Source: Desulfuromusa sp.
GTDB taxonomy: Bacteria; Desulfobacterota; Desulfuromonadia; Desulfuromonadales; Geopsychrobacteraceae
Direction: 5' to 3'
NCBI GenBank assembly: GCA_029933365.1
Contig: JAOZOH010000040.1
Span: 1-26,400, forward strand
Length of the DNA: 26,400 bases
The notes beneath the pieces were generated by a model. It did not search any database. It saw only the letters and a program-made list of their open reading frames with translations, and had not been told where the DNA came from. The translations under genes were made by a program, and so were the position numbers. Positions 1 through 7,337 of the stretch are shown here, one piece after another (the stretch's first letter is position 1; the number at the start of each line of letters is the position of its first letter).

Positions 1-20
1 GCCCCTTTTAGGGGCTTTCC
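1..20 (+). terminator. Hairpin at left edge, probable terminator of an upstream gene
   Basis: A 5-bp GC-rich stem (1-5 with 11-15) encloses the loop TTTTA and is followed by TTT. The window edge cuts the left side, so the stem may be longer. It looks like the end of a transcription unit lying to the left, but the upstream gene cannot be seen. Confidence 0.5.
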
Positions 21-25
21 TCAAG

Positions 26-44
26 CCACCTGCTATGCAGGTGG
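26..44. repeat. Perfect 8-bp hairpin, REP-like
   Basis: CCACCTGC at 26-33 pairs perfectly with GCAGGTGG at 37-44 around the 3-nt loop TAT. It lies just after the edge terminator and has no T-tract of its own. Short GC-rich hairpins like this occur in REP elements and at ends of IS200/IS605-like elements. No transposase is visible, so that link is only a possibility. The rest of the spacer up to 209 is AT-rich and holds no well-spaced promoter that I would defend. Confidence 0.4.
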
Positions 45-209
45 TCAGTGACTATTTCTTTCATTGAGACCCACTCCGAATGATTTTTTCTATAATTAAA
101 TTTTATTTTTTAGCTTTATCTCTAGAAAAGTCTATTTTTTCTCTTGAGAAAGGTGATTCTTAAAATTCTCTATTGCTTTTGAGTGATAGATTCTGTTAAT
201 TAAGTAACT

Positions 210-1133
210 ATGAAAAATGAGTGGATTGTCATTGAAATCAAAATTAAGGGTCAGTTTATTGATTTTGTCGGTGCTGTCCTGTCCGAATACGGCTGTGCTG
301 GAACGGTTGTTGAGGAGTGCAAACTGGATACTTTTGTTGTCCCTGATAATGATCTGGATACTTCAACAGACTATAATTTAAAGGCCTACTTTGATAACGT
401 GACCGCTTCACAGCCGTTTATCTTTGAGCTGCGGGATGCTTTGCAGGAAATTCCGGTGCTCAAAAACCAGGATATCAGTGTCACTCTGGGAAATTCGGTG
501 CGAACGGAAAATTGGGCCGAAGATTGGAAGCAGAATTTTTCAGCCTTTCATGTGGGCAAAAGTTTGGTTATTCGGCCTAGCTGGGAAGATTATGCCCCAC
601 AAGCGGGCGAGGTTGTTATTGAAATTGACCCGGGGATGGCTTTTGGAACTGGAACTCACGGTACAACCCTGCTTTGCCTGGAGGTGATTGCAGAACTATT
701 GGATTGCCCTGATCCCCCAGTGAATATGCTTGATGTCGGAACAGGGTCGGGAATCCTGGCATTAGGCGCGGCGGCTCTTGGTTGCCGTGAGATTGTGGCG
801 ACCGATATTGATCCCGTTGCCTGTGTCATTGCTCGTGAGAATGTCGATAAGAATGACAGTGCTGAACAGATAAAAATCGATGAACATCCTCTGCAGGAAC
901 TATCGGGACAGTTCGATCTGATTGTGGCAAATATCCTGGCAGAAGAAAATATTCGTCTTAAAGATGCTTTTATGGATCATTTATGTCCAGGAGGATGGCT
1001 GATATTGTCAGGAATTTTAAAAGAGAAAGAGTCGTTAGTATGTCATGGCTTTGCCGATTTGCCTTTGGAATTTTCCCCGAGCCGCTATCAGGATGAATGG
1101 GTCTGTCTGATAATGCGTCGGCTGACGGTGTAG
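210..1133 (+). CDS. prmA: Ribosomal protein L11 methyltransferase
   Basis: PrmA is a cytoplasmic SAM-dependent enzyme that methylates ribosomal protein L11. The 307 residues match the family length. The N-terminal part (about 1-110) is the substrate-recognition domain. A linker holds the family signature DPGMAFGTGTHGTT, followed by the Rossmann methyltransferase core with the SAM glycine motif LDVGTGSGILAL, the acidic motif DIDP and the catalytic-region motif DLIVANILAE. The ATG at 210 gives the expected N-terminus (MKNEWIVIEIK), although the upstream ribosome binding site is weak. The stop lies 38 bp before rsmE and the two are probably co-transcribed; both act on the translation machinery. 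Identification is by motif and is secure. Confidence 0.95.
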   Translation: MKNEWIVIEIKIKGQFIDFVGAVLSEYGCAGTVVEECKLDTFVVPDNDLDTSTDYNLKAYFDNVTASQPFIFELRDALQEIPVLKNQDISVTLGNSVRTENWAEDWKQNFSAFHVGKSLVIRPSWEDYAPQAGEVVIEIDPGMAFGTGTHGTTLLCLEVIAELLDCPDPPVNMLDVGTGSGILALGAAALGCREIVATDIDPVACVIARENVDKNDSAEQIKIDEHPLQELSGQFDLIVANILAEENIRLKDAFMDHLCPGGWLILSGILKEKESLVCHGFADLPLEFSPSRYQDEWVCLIMRRLTV

Positions 1134-1171
1134 TCAGCATATTTTTGTATAGCGAGATGATCATAATTTAA

Positions 1172-1906
1172 ATGCGTTGTTTCTATTTACCTGAGCCTGA
1201 ACTAAGTTGCGGTGCGATTGTCAGCTTACCTGAAGACCTAAAAAGGCATTTACAAACGGTGCTTCGCCTGCAGGCGGGAGATAGAATTCAACTGTTTAAT
1301 GGTGCCGGGCAAGTTGCTACATCGATTCTAAGGGATGATTCCACCATTGAGCTTCAGGATGTTATGAATTATCCTGCACCAAACTGTTTTCTGACCTTGA
1401 TTCAGGGATTGCCAAAAGGGGATAAGCTGGAACTGATTCTGCAAAAAGGGACTGAACTTGGGGTGAATCAATTTTATCTGACAACCATGGAGCGGAGTGT
1501 TGGGCGATTAAAATCCGCTCGAAAAACAAAACGTCTGGAGCGTTGGCAGAAAATTATTCAGGAAGCGGCAAGGCAGAGTAAGCAATATTATCTTCCTCAA
1601 TTGGAGGCAGATACCCGGTTGCCGAACGTTTTGTCGACAGTAAAGGCTGATCTGAAATTATTGCTCTGGGAGGAAAGTGCGAAACCTCTGGAAGCCGTTC
1701 TCCCACAATTACCTCCGCAACGGATTGCTGTTGTGGTCGGCCCCGAGGGAGGAATCAGTCAACAGGAAGCGTTGCAGGCTGAGGCCGAAGGGTATCAACC
1801 GGTGAGCCTTGGTCCGAGAATTTTGCGTACTGAAACAGCAGGACTTGCGATAATGACAATTTTACAATATCTTTATGGGGATTTGGCCTTGGGCCAGCAT
1901 GGTTGA
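1172..1906 (+). CDS. rsmE: 16S rRNA m3U1498 methyltransferase
   Basis: RsmE methylates N3 of U1498 in 16S rRNA and belongs to the SPOUT (trefoil-knot) methyltransferases. The 244 residues fit the family. Diagnostic are the knot motifs near the C-terminus: VVVGPEGGIS, then SLGPRILRTETA and the closing helix. The basic stretch around residues 105-130 (RSVGRLKSARKTKRLERW) is also typical, as is GTELGVNQF before it. The N-terminal part (about 1-70) corresponds to the PUA-like RNA-binding domain. It follows prmA on the same strand. Its last codons overlap a TTG-initiated upstream extension of the next gene, but that gene more likely starts at 1936. Confidence 0.95.
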   Translation: MRCFYLPEPELSCGAIVSLPEDLKRHLQTVLRLQAGDRIQLFNGAGQVATSILRDDSTIELQDVMNYPAPNCFLTLIQGLPKGDKLELILQKGTELGVNQFYLTTMERSVGRLKSARKTKRLERWQKIIQEAARQSKQYYLPQLEADTRLPNVLSTVKADLKLLLWEESAKPLEAVLPQLPPQRIAVVVGPEGGISQQEALQAEAEGYQPVSLGPRILRTETAGLAIMTILQYLYGDLALGQHG

Positions 1907-1935
1907 ATAACTATGTATCAACGAAAGGAAAAGTC

Positions 1936-3330
1936 ATGAGATGTCCCAAATGTGGCTACAACAGTTTTGATCACCTTGATAGCTGCAAAAAATGTGGCAA
2001 AGATTTGGTTGAATTCAAGCGGAGCTTTGGAATCAAGAGTGTTCTGTTTCCCGGGCAGATGAGTTCAAGTGGCGGAGCCGAAGAAGCAGAACTTGACAGT
2101 ATTAGTGCCGATGCTGCAGTGGCTGCTGTTACGGGAGTTGCTGCGGCAACCGCGACCGCTGCGGTCGTGAATACGGCGGGTGATGAACCTCTTGCCGCTG
2201 GGGCCGATGGTGATGATTTCGGTTTTGATTTTATGGGCGACAGCGCTGAGGATGATGATCTCTCTTTTGATGAGTTGTTTGAAGAGGCTCCAGAAGATGA
2301 GGACATCGAAGAAACGATTGAGGGGCCAGCAGAGGCAGCAGCGGCTGAGACCGATGCGGAGTCCGGCGATGAATTCTCTTTTGATGTGCCAGATGAAGAG
2401 GCTGATCTTGAGGATGATTTTGGGATTGATGCGGAGGATGAAGCCAGTGCTTCTGCAACCGAGGATGATTTCTCTTTTGATGATGAAGCGGACGAAACAA
2501 GTGAATCTGAGGATTCAGGGTCTGAGGAGGACCCCAAACGCCCTTTTGACTTACCGGAGTCTCCACAGATTGTGGGGGCTCCGGAAGATAGCCTGAATAC
2601 TTTCACAAAACTGCCTTCTGCTGCTCAGTTTGATACTGAAGCCGTTGATTTATCCCTGGAAGAAGAGCCTTCAGCCACAGAAGAATTAGCTGAAGACTCT
2701 GTCCTGGAGTTGGATGAGTCCCCGTCGTTACTTTCTGATTCTGAGGGGGAAACCGAGTCTGTTGCTACCAATAGTGAGGCAGTTGCTGTGAAGGCTGCAC
2801 CTATAGCTGTGGCTGCTGCCGATATTGTCCCTCCCGTTGTGACAGATAGCCTGTTTGAAGATGGTGTCAATCGTGCTAGCTTCTCGCCCCCCCCATTGTT
2901 GAATTGTATTGAGGCTTTTATCTGTGATTTTATCCTGCTGGCGGTTGTCGGAATAAGTTTTGTGGTTGCGGCTGAAGCAGCCATGTCATCGGGGGAAACC
3001 AGATTATTACCTTCCTTGGACACTTTGATTGATTTATCGGTTCCCTATTTCCTGGTTCTTTTTTTTCTGGCTTTTGGCTATTTCACCCTGTTTCACTTTC
3101 TGGCTGGGCAAACCCCGGGAAAGATGTTAGCTGGGTTGCGAGTTGAAACGACCGAGGGAGAGCCATTGACCTTTGCCCAGGCTTTTTTACGCAGTGTCGG
3201 TGGGTTATTGCAATTATTGCCCGCAGGATTGGGTTATCTGCTGGTATTGAGCAATCCTGAGCGGCGCGGCTGGAATGATCGTCTGGCAGGGACACAAGTG
3301 GTCATTTGTTCGGAAAAAATTGAACAGTAA
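1936..3330 (+). CDS. Zinc-ribbon, acidic low-complexity and RDD-domain membrane protein
   Basis: The function is unknown. The 464-residue protein has three parts. The first is an N-terminal zinc ribbon with paired cysteines C3/C6 and C17/C20. The second, about residues 40-310, is a long low-complexity region rich in Asp, Glu, Ala and Ser, probably disordered. The third, about 318-460, is an RDD-type membrane domain with two or three hydrophobic helices, an internal GQTPGKMLAGLRV motif and a late WNDRLAGTQVV motif. In the acidic region a short pattern, acidic-acidic-F/L-S/G-F-D, occurs four times. The ATG at 1936 is preferred because AAAGGAA lies just upstream; a TTG at 1903 would add 11 residues overlapping rsmE. 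An 8-C run at 2887-2894 precedes the membrane domain. Confidence 0.8.
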   Translation: MRCPKCGYNSFDHLDSCKKCGKDLVEFKRSFGIKSVLFPGQMSSSGGAEEAELDSISADAAVAAVTGVAAATATAAVVNTAGDEPLAAGADGDDFGFDFMGDSAEDDDLSFDELFEEAPEDEDIEETIEGPAEAAAAETDAESGDEFSFDVPDEEADLEDDFGIDAEDEASASATEDDFSFDDEADETSESEDSGSEEDPKRPFDLPESPQIVGAPEDSLNTFTKLPSAAQFDTEAVDLSLEEEPSATEELAEDSVLELDESPSLLSDSEGETESVATNSEAVAVKAAPIAVAAADIVPPVVTDSLFEDGVNRASFSPPPLLNCIEAFICDFILLAVVGISFVVAAEAAMSSGETRLLPSLDTLIDLSVPYFLVLFFLAFGYFTLFHFLAGQTPGKMLAGLRVETTEGEPLTFAQAFLRSVGGLLQLLPAGLGYLLVLSNPERRGWNDRLAGTQVVICSEKIEQ

Positions 3331-3338
3331 ATAACCAA

Positions 3339-3953
3339 TCAGGATTCTAGTCGCAGTTTGATAAAGCTCTGTAGATCTGGGCATTTAATATAATCATTAT
3401 TTTCCAATTCCCAGCCGATTGTAGAGGTCACTGTTGGGCCGTAATCATGGCCGGGATACACCTGAGTCTCCCTCGGCAGGGTTTTTAATCGTTGCAAACT
3501 GTTATGCAGTTCAGTGACGTCGCTGCCAGGTAAATCTGCACGGCCACAGCGACTGACAAATAGAGTATCCCCTGTGACGATCTGATTGCCGGCTTTGAAA
3601 ATAACCGACCCTGGAGTATGCCCCGGGGTGTGCATGACCTCAATTATCCCATTTCCCAGTTCAAGGTTTATCCCTTCCTCCAGTAGAATATCAGAATTAG
3701 GTACATCAAGTGGATGTGCTGCCAGTTTGGCTCCAGAATGCTCAATAATAAACCCATTGCCAGCAATATGATCGTGATGGCCGTGGGTATTGAGTAATAA
3801 TTCTAATTTTACTCCAAGTTTAACCGCTTTCTCCTGGAGCAATTCTGGATGCATTGATGGGTCAATTGCCGCACCTCGTAATGTTTCCGGGCAATAAATC
3901 AGGTACGAAAAATTAGCTATTTCACTGGCATGTATTTGGATGATCTGTAGCAT
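3339..3953 (-). CDS. MBL-fold hydrolase, glyoxalase II-like
   Basis: This is a metallo-beta-lactamase-fold hydrolase of the hydroxyacylglutathione hydrolase/GloB-like group (204 residues). The metal ligands are visible: H57xH59xD61H62 in THGHHDH, H112 in HTPGHTPGS, D129 in GDTLF and H169 in YPGHDYG. The motif RCGRADLPGSD is typical of the short bacterial GloB-like enzymes. These often act on thioesters or, in related branches, on persulfides; the actual substrate cannot be read from sequence. The gene is convergent with the RDD gene (8 bp between stops) and divergent from dapF. A GGGAGG sits rather far (about 15 nt) upstream of the ATG, and no nearer in-frame start exists. Confidence 0.85.
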   Translation of the reverse strand: MLQIIQIHASEIANFSYLIYCPETLRGAAIDPSMHPELLQEKAVKLGVKLELLLNTHGHHDHIAGNGFIIEHSGAKLAAHPLDVPNSDILLEEGINLELGNGIIEVMHTPGHTPGSVIFKAGNQIVTGDTLFVSRCGRADLPGSDVTELHNSLQRLKTLPRETQVYPGHDYGPTVTSTIGWELENNDYIKCPDLQSFIKLRLES

Positions 3954-4006
3954 GGGTGTATCAGATTGCCTCCCTGTCTGAAGTGAGTGGCATAAACTTT
4001 AAATAG

Positions 4007-4036
4007 TTGAGACCATTGCTTCTGCCGAATTATAAT
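4007..4036 (+). promoter_or_regulatory. Sigma-70-like promoter for dapF operon
   Basis: A TTGAGA box at 4007-4012 and a perfect TATAAT at 4031-4036 are separated by 18 bp. Transcription would start near 4043, giving a leader of about 80 nt before dapF. This is the only well-formed promoter seen upstream of the dapF-HAD-dtd-DUF4124 run. Confidence 0.6.
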
Positions 4037-4125
4037 AGCGTGACCGTCTTGTGACTTTTTTCGCGCATCAACCGTATGGTGATTATGTTACCATAAATAT
4101 ATCAACCGTTGCTTAGGAGAGAAGG

Positions 4126-4965
4126 ATGAAGTTTACTAAAATGCAGGGAGCGGGGAACGATTACGTTTATATCAACGGTTTTGAAGAGCCGGTTGATGAT
4201 CCTGTCACATTGGCACAGCAAGTCAGCAATAGGCAATTCGGAATTGGTGCGGATGGTTTAATCCTAATTCTTCCCTCCGCAGTTGCCGATGTTCGTATGC
4301 GGATGTTTAATATCGACGGCAGTGAAGGAAAAATGTGCGGCAATGGAATTCGCTGTGTTGCCAAGTATGCATACGACCATGGTTTGGTCGAACGATTGGC
4401 AATGACTGTAGAAACGGGCAGTGGTGTTTTATCTTTGACCATGACTGTTGGGGCTTCTGGCAGAGTGGACCGAGTTCGGGTCAATATGGGAGAGCCTGGC
4501 TTGACGCGTGGGGATGTGCCAATGGCTGGCCCTGCTACAGAGAAAGCTATTTCAGTTTTTCTTGAGGTTGCCGACCAGCAGTTTGAAATGACCTGTCTCT
4601 CTATGGGCAACCCGCATGCGGTTATTTTTATTCCTGATGTTGAACAGTTCCCGGTTGCTAAAATTGGTAAACTGATAGAAAACCATTTCTGGTTTCCTGA
4701 ACGAATTAACGTTGAGTTTGTTCAGGTTCTCAGCCCGACAGAAGTGATGCAACGCACCTGGGAGAGAGGTTCTGGAGAAACTCTTGCTTGTGGCAGCGGA
4801 GCCTCTGCGGTGACAGTTGCCGGGGTGCTGACTGGTCGCACCGAACGGAAAATTATCAACCACTTGCGTGGTGGTGATCTGGAACTGGAGTGGCTGGAAG
4901 CTGGCTCGGTGCTGATGGCCGGTCCGGCGGTGGAGGTGTTCAGTGGAAATTTTGATCCAAAATAG
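4126..4965 (+). CDS. dapF: Diaminopimelate epimerase
   Basis: DapF interconverts LL- and meso-diaminopimelate in the lysine and peptidoglycan precursor pathway, without a cofactor and using two cysteines. Both are present in their motifs: C71 in GKMCGNGIRC and C222 in ETLACGSGAS. The N-terminal QGAGNDYVYI and the central GNPHAVIF motifs are also canonical, and 279 residues is the usual length. An AGGAGAGAAGG ribosome binding site lies immediately before the ATG. The gene heads a tightly spaced plus-strand run with the HAD phosphatase, dtd and a DUF4124 gene. Two ATCAACCGT repeats lie in its leader. Confidence 0.96.
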   Translation: MKFTKMQGAGNDYVYINGFEEPVDDPVTLAQQVSNRQFGIGADGLILILPSAVADVRMRMFNIDGSEGKMCGNGIRCVAKYAYDHGLVERLAMTVETGSGVLSLTMTVGASGRVDRVRVNMGEPGLTRGDVPMAGPATEKAISVFLEVADQQFEMTCLSMGNPHAVIFIPDVEQFPVAKIGKLIENHFWFPERINVEFVQVLSPTEVMQRTWERGSGETLACGSGASAVTVAGVLTGRTERKIINHLRGGDLELEWLEAGSVLMAGPAVEVFSGNFDPK

Positions 4966-4977
4966 AGAGACGCACAA

Positions 4978-5628
4978 ATGAAAGCAGTGCTTTTTGATCT
5001 GGATAATACCCTCTATCCAGCTGAACGAGATCTTTTTTCATTAATTGATGTTCGTATCAATCGTTATATGGAGGAGGTTGTTGCCATCGCTCCGGCTGAT
5101 GTAGATGATTTGCGTCTCCACTATTGGAAAGAGTATGGGGCAACTTTACAGGGGTTAATCCGCCATTATGGAATTGATCCCGAAGATTATCTCAATTATG
5201 TGCATGCCGTTGATGTCGGCAGTAGACTTTCCATTGATAATGAACTGTGTGAAATATTGAACGATCTTGACTTGCCAAGCTATGTTTTTACTAACGGGTC
5301 ACGCTGTTACGTTGATCGCGTTGTGACCGCTCTCGGATTGGATGGATTGTTTACTGATGTCTTTGATATACGGATTGCCAATTATCAACCAAAACCAAAT
5401 CCTGATCCTTACCGACAGGTTCTGGATAAACTGGCATTAACAGGTGATCAGTGTATCATGGTAGAAGATCAGTTGCAGAATCTGCAAACGGCAAAAGAGT
5501 TTGGTATGAAAACAGTTCTCATTGATACCGAAAATTCTGTACAGCAACCCCATAGTTATGTTGATGCGGTTCTTTCTCGGCCTGCAAAAATTGGGGAACT
5601 GCTGGGTGAATGGTTGGGGGTGGATTGA
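4978..5628 (+). CDS. HAD-family hydrolase, pyrimidine 5'-nucleotidase-like
   Basis: This is a haloacid dehalogenase superfamily phosphatase (216 residues). The nucleophile motif is FDLDNTLYP, with D7 as nucleophile and D9 as general acid. Motif II is FTNGS, the lysine motif lies in [10 protein letters not shown] and the metal-binding motif is MVEDQLQN. The DLDNTLYP start followed by a helical cap resembles the Sdt1/pyrimidine 5'-nucleotidase branch, but HAD substrates cannot be assigned by motif alone. It starts 12 bp after dapF and its stop is 1 bp from the dtd start, so translation is probably coupled. A house-cleaning role on nucleotides is an inference. Confidence 0.85.
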   Translation: MKAVLFDLDNTLYPAERDLFSLIDVRINRYMEEVVAIAPADVDDLRLHYWKEYGATLQGLIRHYGIDPEDYLNYVHAVDVGSRLSIDNELCEILNDLDLPSYVFTNGSRCYVDRVVTALGLDGLFTDVFDIRIANYQPKPNPDPYRQVLDKLALTGDQCIMVEDQLQNLQTAKEFGMKTVLIDTENSVQQPHSYVDAVLSRPAKIGELLGEWLGVD

Positions 5629-5629
5629 A

Positions 5630-6079
5630 ATGCGGGCAGTGATTCAGCGGGTCAGCCGTGCCGGAGTGGTTGTTGCTGAGAAACGGATTGCCGCTATTGG
5701 TTCTGGTTTGCTGGTTCTGTTGGGGGTTGAAACCGGTGATGATGAAAGGGCTGCGGAATATCTGGCAGAAAAAACGGCTGGATTGAGAATATTTGAGGAT
5801 TCTGCGGGAAAGATGAACCTTTCTGTTCTTGATTGCTGCGGTGAAGTTCTGGTTGTTTCACAGTTTACCCTGTTGGCTGATTGCCGCAAGGGTCGCCGGC
5901 CAGGATTTTCAGCAGCCGCGGTGCCGGAAGTGGCTGAGCCACTCTGTGAATATTTTGTCGAACAGTTAAAACAACGGGGTATCAGGGTACAAACTGGCAA
6001 ATTTCGAGCAGATATGGCGGTGGAGTTGGTTAATGACGGGCCGGTAACTATTCTGCTTGATAGTGATCGAACTTTTTAA
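5630..6079 (+). CDS. dtd: D-aminoacyl-tRNA deacylase
   Basis: Dtd removes D-amino acids (and glycine) mischarged on tRNA, a proofreading step in translation. The 149 residues match the family. The two active-site signatures are present: [17 protein letters not shown] at about residues 77-93 and the Gly-cisPro motif NDGPVT at about 135-140. The N-terminus [11 protein letters not shown] is canonical and fixes the ATG at 5630; a longer reading frame from 5522 runs inside the HAD gene and is not the real start. The gene is one base from the HAD stop. Its own stop overlaps the ribosome binding site of the next gene (TAAGGAGG). Confidence 0.96.
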   Translation: MRAVIQRVSRAGVVVAEKRIAAIGSGLLVLLGVETGDDERAAEYLAEKTAGLRIFEDSAGKMNLSVLDCCGEVLVVSQFTLLADCRKGRRPGFSAAAVPEVAEPLCEYFVEQLKQRGIRVQTGKFRADMAVELVNDGPVTILLDSDRTF

Positions 6080-6089
6080 GGAGGAACTG

Positions 6090-6611
6090 ATGCAAAAGGT
6101 TTTATCTCTACTGCTGCTGATGGCTTTTTCCGCTGTGACGGTGCAAGCGTCTACCTACTCCTGTCGAGATAAACAGGGAAAATTGTTTATAACCGACAAC
6201 TTGCAAGCTCTCCCTGCTGAATGTCTGGGGCGGACTCAGATGGTCGAATCGAAAGATCCAGATAATCTGAATTATGTCCCCGCTCAAGCCGATCCTCAAG
6301 GTTCAGGAGCTGAATTTCAGCAACATGTCCGCGCAGCTGAGCACGAACAGCAACAGGTTCAAGCCCAGGTTGATAGTTTTTTGCACCGTGCTGAACAGTT
6401 GGCGGAACAATATCGGCAGGCAGTGCAGGAAAAGAACAATGCGACCCGGCGTTGGAGTTACGGTTCCCGTGAAATTATACAAAAAGCGGATGGCAGAATA
6501 AAAGAAGCCCGCGAAGGGAAACAGCAGCTATTGGTAGAGATGCAGGGGCAAAAGATTCCACGTGATGCTGAACAGAAGATAGCTTCCTGGCTGGATGAAA
6601 TAGCGGATTAA
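6090..6611 (+). CDS. Secreted DUF4124-domain protein with coiled coil
   Basis: The function is unknown. The 173-residue protein opens with a signal peptide (residues 1-20, a Leu/Ala-rich core ending VQA). A small DUF4124-like domain follows (about 21-65; TYSCRDKQGKLFITDNLQAL), the pattern seen in many short periplasmic proteins. The rest is Gln/Glu/Arg-rich and predicted helical, with heptad-like spacing at about 75-160. It therefore probably sits in the periplasm as an elongated helix. The start at 6090 is chosen because a strong AAGGAGG (6078-6084) is correctly spaced and it begins the signal peptide; an upstream frame from 6057 overlaps dtd. It is the last gene of the dapF run. Confidence 0.8.
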   Translation: MQKVLSLLLLMAFSAVTVQASTYSCRDKQGKLFITDNLQALPAECLGRTQMVESKDPDNLNYVPAQADPQGSGAEFQQHVRAAEHEQQQVQAQVDSFLHRAEQLAEQYRQAVQEKNNATRRWSYGSREIIQKADGRIKEAREGKQQLLVEMQGQKIPRDAEQKIASWLDEIAD

Positions 6612-6650
6612 TAACAACACAGGCTCTCTTGTGGAGTCTGTGTTGTTATT
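6610..6650. terminator. Convergent hairpin between DUF4124 gene and trxA
   Basis: A perfect 13-bp inverted repeat, 6610-6622 with 6638-6650, encloses a 15-nt loop that holds a further short GCTC/GAG pairing. The T-tract is weak in both directions, so rho-independence is less sure than the hairpin itself. Its place between two convergent stops suggests a bidirectional terminator. Confidence 0.7.
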
Positions 6651-6659
6651 AAATTGAAA

Positions 6660-6989
6660 CTATAGAGCTTTTTGCAGCAGTGCTTCAACTTGCTTTTTAG
6701 GTACAGCACCAACCAGTTGATCAACAATTTCTCCATCCTTGAATAAAATCATGGTTGGAATACCGCGTACCCCATATTGACCAGGCGCTGCGGGGTTTTC
6801 ATCGACATTGACTTTACCAATCTTGATTTTCCCATCATATTCTTCAGCCAACTGTTCAAGGACCGGTGCGATAGCCAGACAGGGAGCACACCAGGTGGCC
6901 CAGAAGTCAACCAGTACTGGGGTGTCAGATTTCAGGACATCGGCGTCGAATTGAGCGTCCGTAAATGCAAAGATTTTTTCGCTTGCCAT
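6660..6989 (-). CDS. trxA: Thioredoxin
   Basis: This is a cytoplasmic protein disulfide reductase of 109 residues, the normal thioredoxin length. The active site is WCAPC (W33, C34, C37), with buried D28 in LVDFWA and cis-Pro78 in RGIPTM. The Ala in place of the usual Gly between the cysteines is a common variant in several bacterial groups; it may shift redox potential slightly but does not suggest loss of function. The ribosome binding site AGGAG lies 7 bp before the ATG. The gene has its own promoter (7015-7044) and shares a terminator hairpin with the convergent DUF4124 gene. No thioredoxin reductase gene is in the window. Confidence 0.94.
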   Translation of the reverse strand: MASEKIFAFTDAQFDADVLKSDTPVLVDFWATWCAPCLAIAPVLEQLAEEYDGKIKIGKVNVDENPAAPGQYGVRGIPTMILFKDGEIVDQLVGAVPKKQVEALLQKAL

Positions 6990-7014
6990 TGTGTTTCTCC
7001 TTTTTCTTGCTTTG

Positions 7015-7044
7015 ATAATATTGATGCATCTATAACTTTGTAAA
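7015..7044 (-). promoter_or_regulatory. Sigma-70-like promoter for trxA
   Basis: On the minus strand TTTACA (7039-7044) and TATTAT (7015-7020) are separated by 18 bp, about 25 bp upstream of the trxA start codon. Both boxes are close to consensus and face the gene. Confidence 0.6.
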
Positions 7045-7130
7045 CATTCGGTTCCTAATATATAGAAGTTTTGTGGAAAATCAAGTCGTAATCGGTATAT
7101 CTGCTCTTGCTTGACAGTGGTGAAATGGCT

Positions 7131-7297
7131 TCATATTATGATGGCGTCGCAAAAAGTCCGCCCCACGGTGTTGCAGCGGTTTTTCAAGACCTTGACATAC
7201 CCTATGTATGCCTTCGTCCTTGAAAAACCACTACGCCTTGTGGGACGAAATTTTTGCTTAGCCATCTGATTCATTTTTGCGAGTGCATCATATTATG
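7131..7297. repeat. MITE-like palindromic element with flanking direct repeat
   Basis: This lies in the 348-bp gene-free gap between trxA and the SIS gene. The 10-mer TCATATTATG occurs at 7131-7140 and again in the same orientation at 7288-7297, like a target-site duplication. Just inside, the ends are imperfect inverted repeats (TGGCGTCGCAAAAA at 7142-7155 against TTTTTGCGAGTGCA at 7274-7287; 11 of 14 match). The interior is a second, larger palindrome: 7149-7200 and 7206-7257 are roughly complementary over 52 bp around the loop CCTAT, with shared blocks GCAAAAA, CCCAC, GGTTTTTCAAG and CATAC. No open reading frame of note lies inside, so it would be non-autonomous. The remaining bases of the gap hold the trxA promoter and nothing else I can name. 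Confidence 0.55.
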
Positions 7298-7337
7298 CCA
7301 AGTTGATGAAAGACAGATTTTTTTGATGGAGATGAAA

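Noticed and set aside
64..96. TTGAGA and TATAAT upstream of prmA
   Set aside because: The -10 box is perfect, but the spacing to TTGAGA is 21 bp, too long for a normal sigma-70 promoter. A different -35 may be used, but none is clear.
1971..2606. Long minus-strand Ser-rich reading frame, and other frames over 2180-2596
   Set aside because: Shadow of the acidic low-complexity coding region; the repetitive GAT/GAA codons keep the other frames open. No start signal and no recognisable domain.
6660..6989. WCAPC active site as a sign of a non-canonical redox protein
   Set aside because: Length, buried Asp and cis-Pro are those of ordinary thioredoxin, and Ala at this position is a frequent natural variant.
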